This document shows positions 7,308 through 7,436 of a stretch of DNA of 7,436 nt, piece after piece (position 1 is the stretch's first letter; every line of letters begins with the position of its first letter). The stretch spans positions 1 to 7,436 of the forward strand of contig CAZNTU010000263.1 of the NCBI GenBank assembly GCA_964575975.1, written 5' to 3'. The DNA is from G963674505 sp964575975 (GTDB lineage: Bacteria > Desulfobacterota > Desulfobacteria > Desulfobacterales > SKZT01). A model generated the notes under the pieces. It was given only the letters and a program-made list of their open reading frames with translations, was not told where the DNA came from and made no database searches. Both the position numbers and the translations under genes were made by a program.

Positions 7308-7362
7308 AAACCGGGGTGATGAAAAACGCGCTTTTAGAGGCGATTTTTTTCACCCGGTTTTT
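7308..7362 (+). terminator. Rho-independent terminator of the efflux operon
   Basis: AAACCGGGGTGA (7308-7319) pairs with TCACCCGGTTT (7350-7360) with a single bulged G. The stem can be extended inward by an A-run (7322-7326) facing a T-run (7343-7350). A T-tract ends the right arm (7358-7362). It lies 53 bases after the channel gene stop. The A-run at the left arm could let it also work on the opposite strand. Confidence 0.75.
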
Positions 7363-7436
7363 GTTCCGCGAAATTCGACGCCGTCGCGGTTCGGTCGTAG
7401 AGTACCAGGCTAATGTCAACAAATTTTTTCAAAATA
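7363..7436. other. Non-coding right edge
   Basis: No gene is visible. The last 30 bases are AT-rich and include ACAAATTTTTTC, similar to ACAAATTTTTC at 2069-2079 beside the mobile element. Read on the minus strand the edge has a TTGACA (near 7417-7422), but no matching -10 box at a usual distance. What lies beyond cannot be told. Confidence 0.4.

Noticed and set aside
7375..7436. Minus-strand promoter at the right edge (TTGACA)
   Set aside because: No -10 box is found at 16-18 bases, and no gene lies downstream on that strand.

Overview
The window holds two unrelated blocks from a moderately GC-rich Gram-negative bacterium. A lipoprotein-type outer-membrane channel and a periplasmic adaptor require a double membrane. 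The exact taxon cannot be told from the sequence.

Block 1 (minus strand, 1974 down to the left edge) is a mobile-element-like gene pair. A DUF4338/DruA-like protein overlaps by 4 bases (GTGA) the start of a DDE transposase, which runs off the window with no stop. The pair uses ATA and AGG codons freely, unlike the neighbouring operon, which fits horizontal acquisition. No Druantia helicase or other defence genes are visible, so I read the DruA-like protein as an accessory of the element rather than as a defence system.

Block 2 (plus strand, 2170 to about 7362) is a compact tripartite efflux operon of the AaeXAB plus outer-membrane-channel type. In order it encodes an inner-membrane FUSC-family transporter in two pieces, a 70-residue DUF1656 (AaeX-like) membrane protein, an HlyD/EmrA/AaeA-type periplasmic adaptor and a NodT/OprM-type outer-membrane lipoprotein, followed by a hairpin terminator. 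Gaps between genes are 0, 23, 3 and 11 bases, so co-transcription is likely. Together the products would span both membranes. By homology to E. coli AaeAB, aromatic carboxylic acids are a possible substrate class, but nothing in the sequence fixes the substrate.

The most notable feature is the FUSC pump. The two halves that are normally one polypeptide lie in the same reading frame and are separated by one TGA directly followed by ATG. The second half also carries an apparent one-base deletion in a run of five G at 3293-3297, which moves the conserved sequence into another frame. Either the pump is decaying, the sequence has an error, or expression relies on recoding.

The intergenic stretch 1975-2169 should contain the end of the mobile element and the promoters of both blocks, but I could not identify either. 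The last 70 bases have no gene; they contain an AT-rich segment loosely resembling part of 1975-2169. I saw no tRNA, rRNA, CRISPR array or riboswitch.
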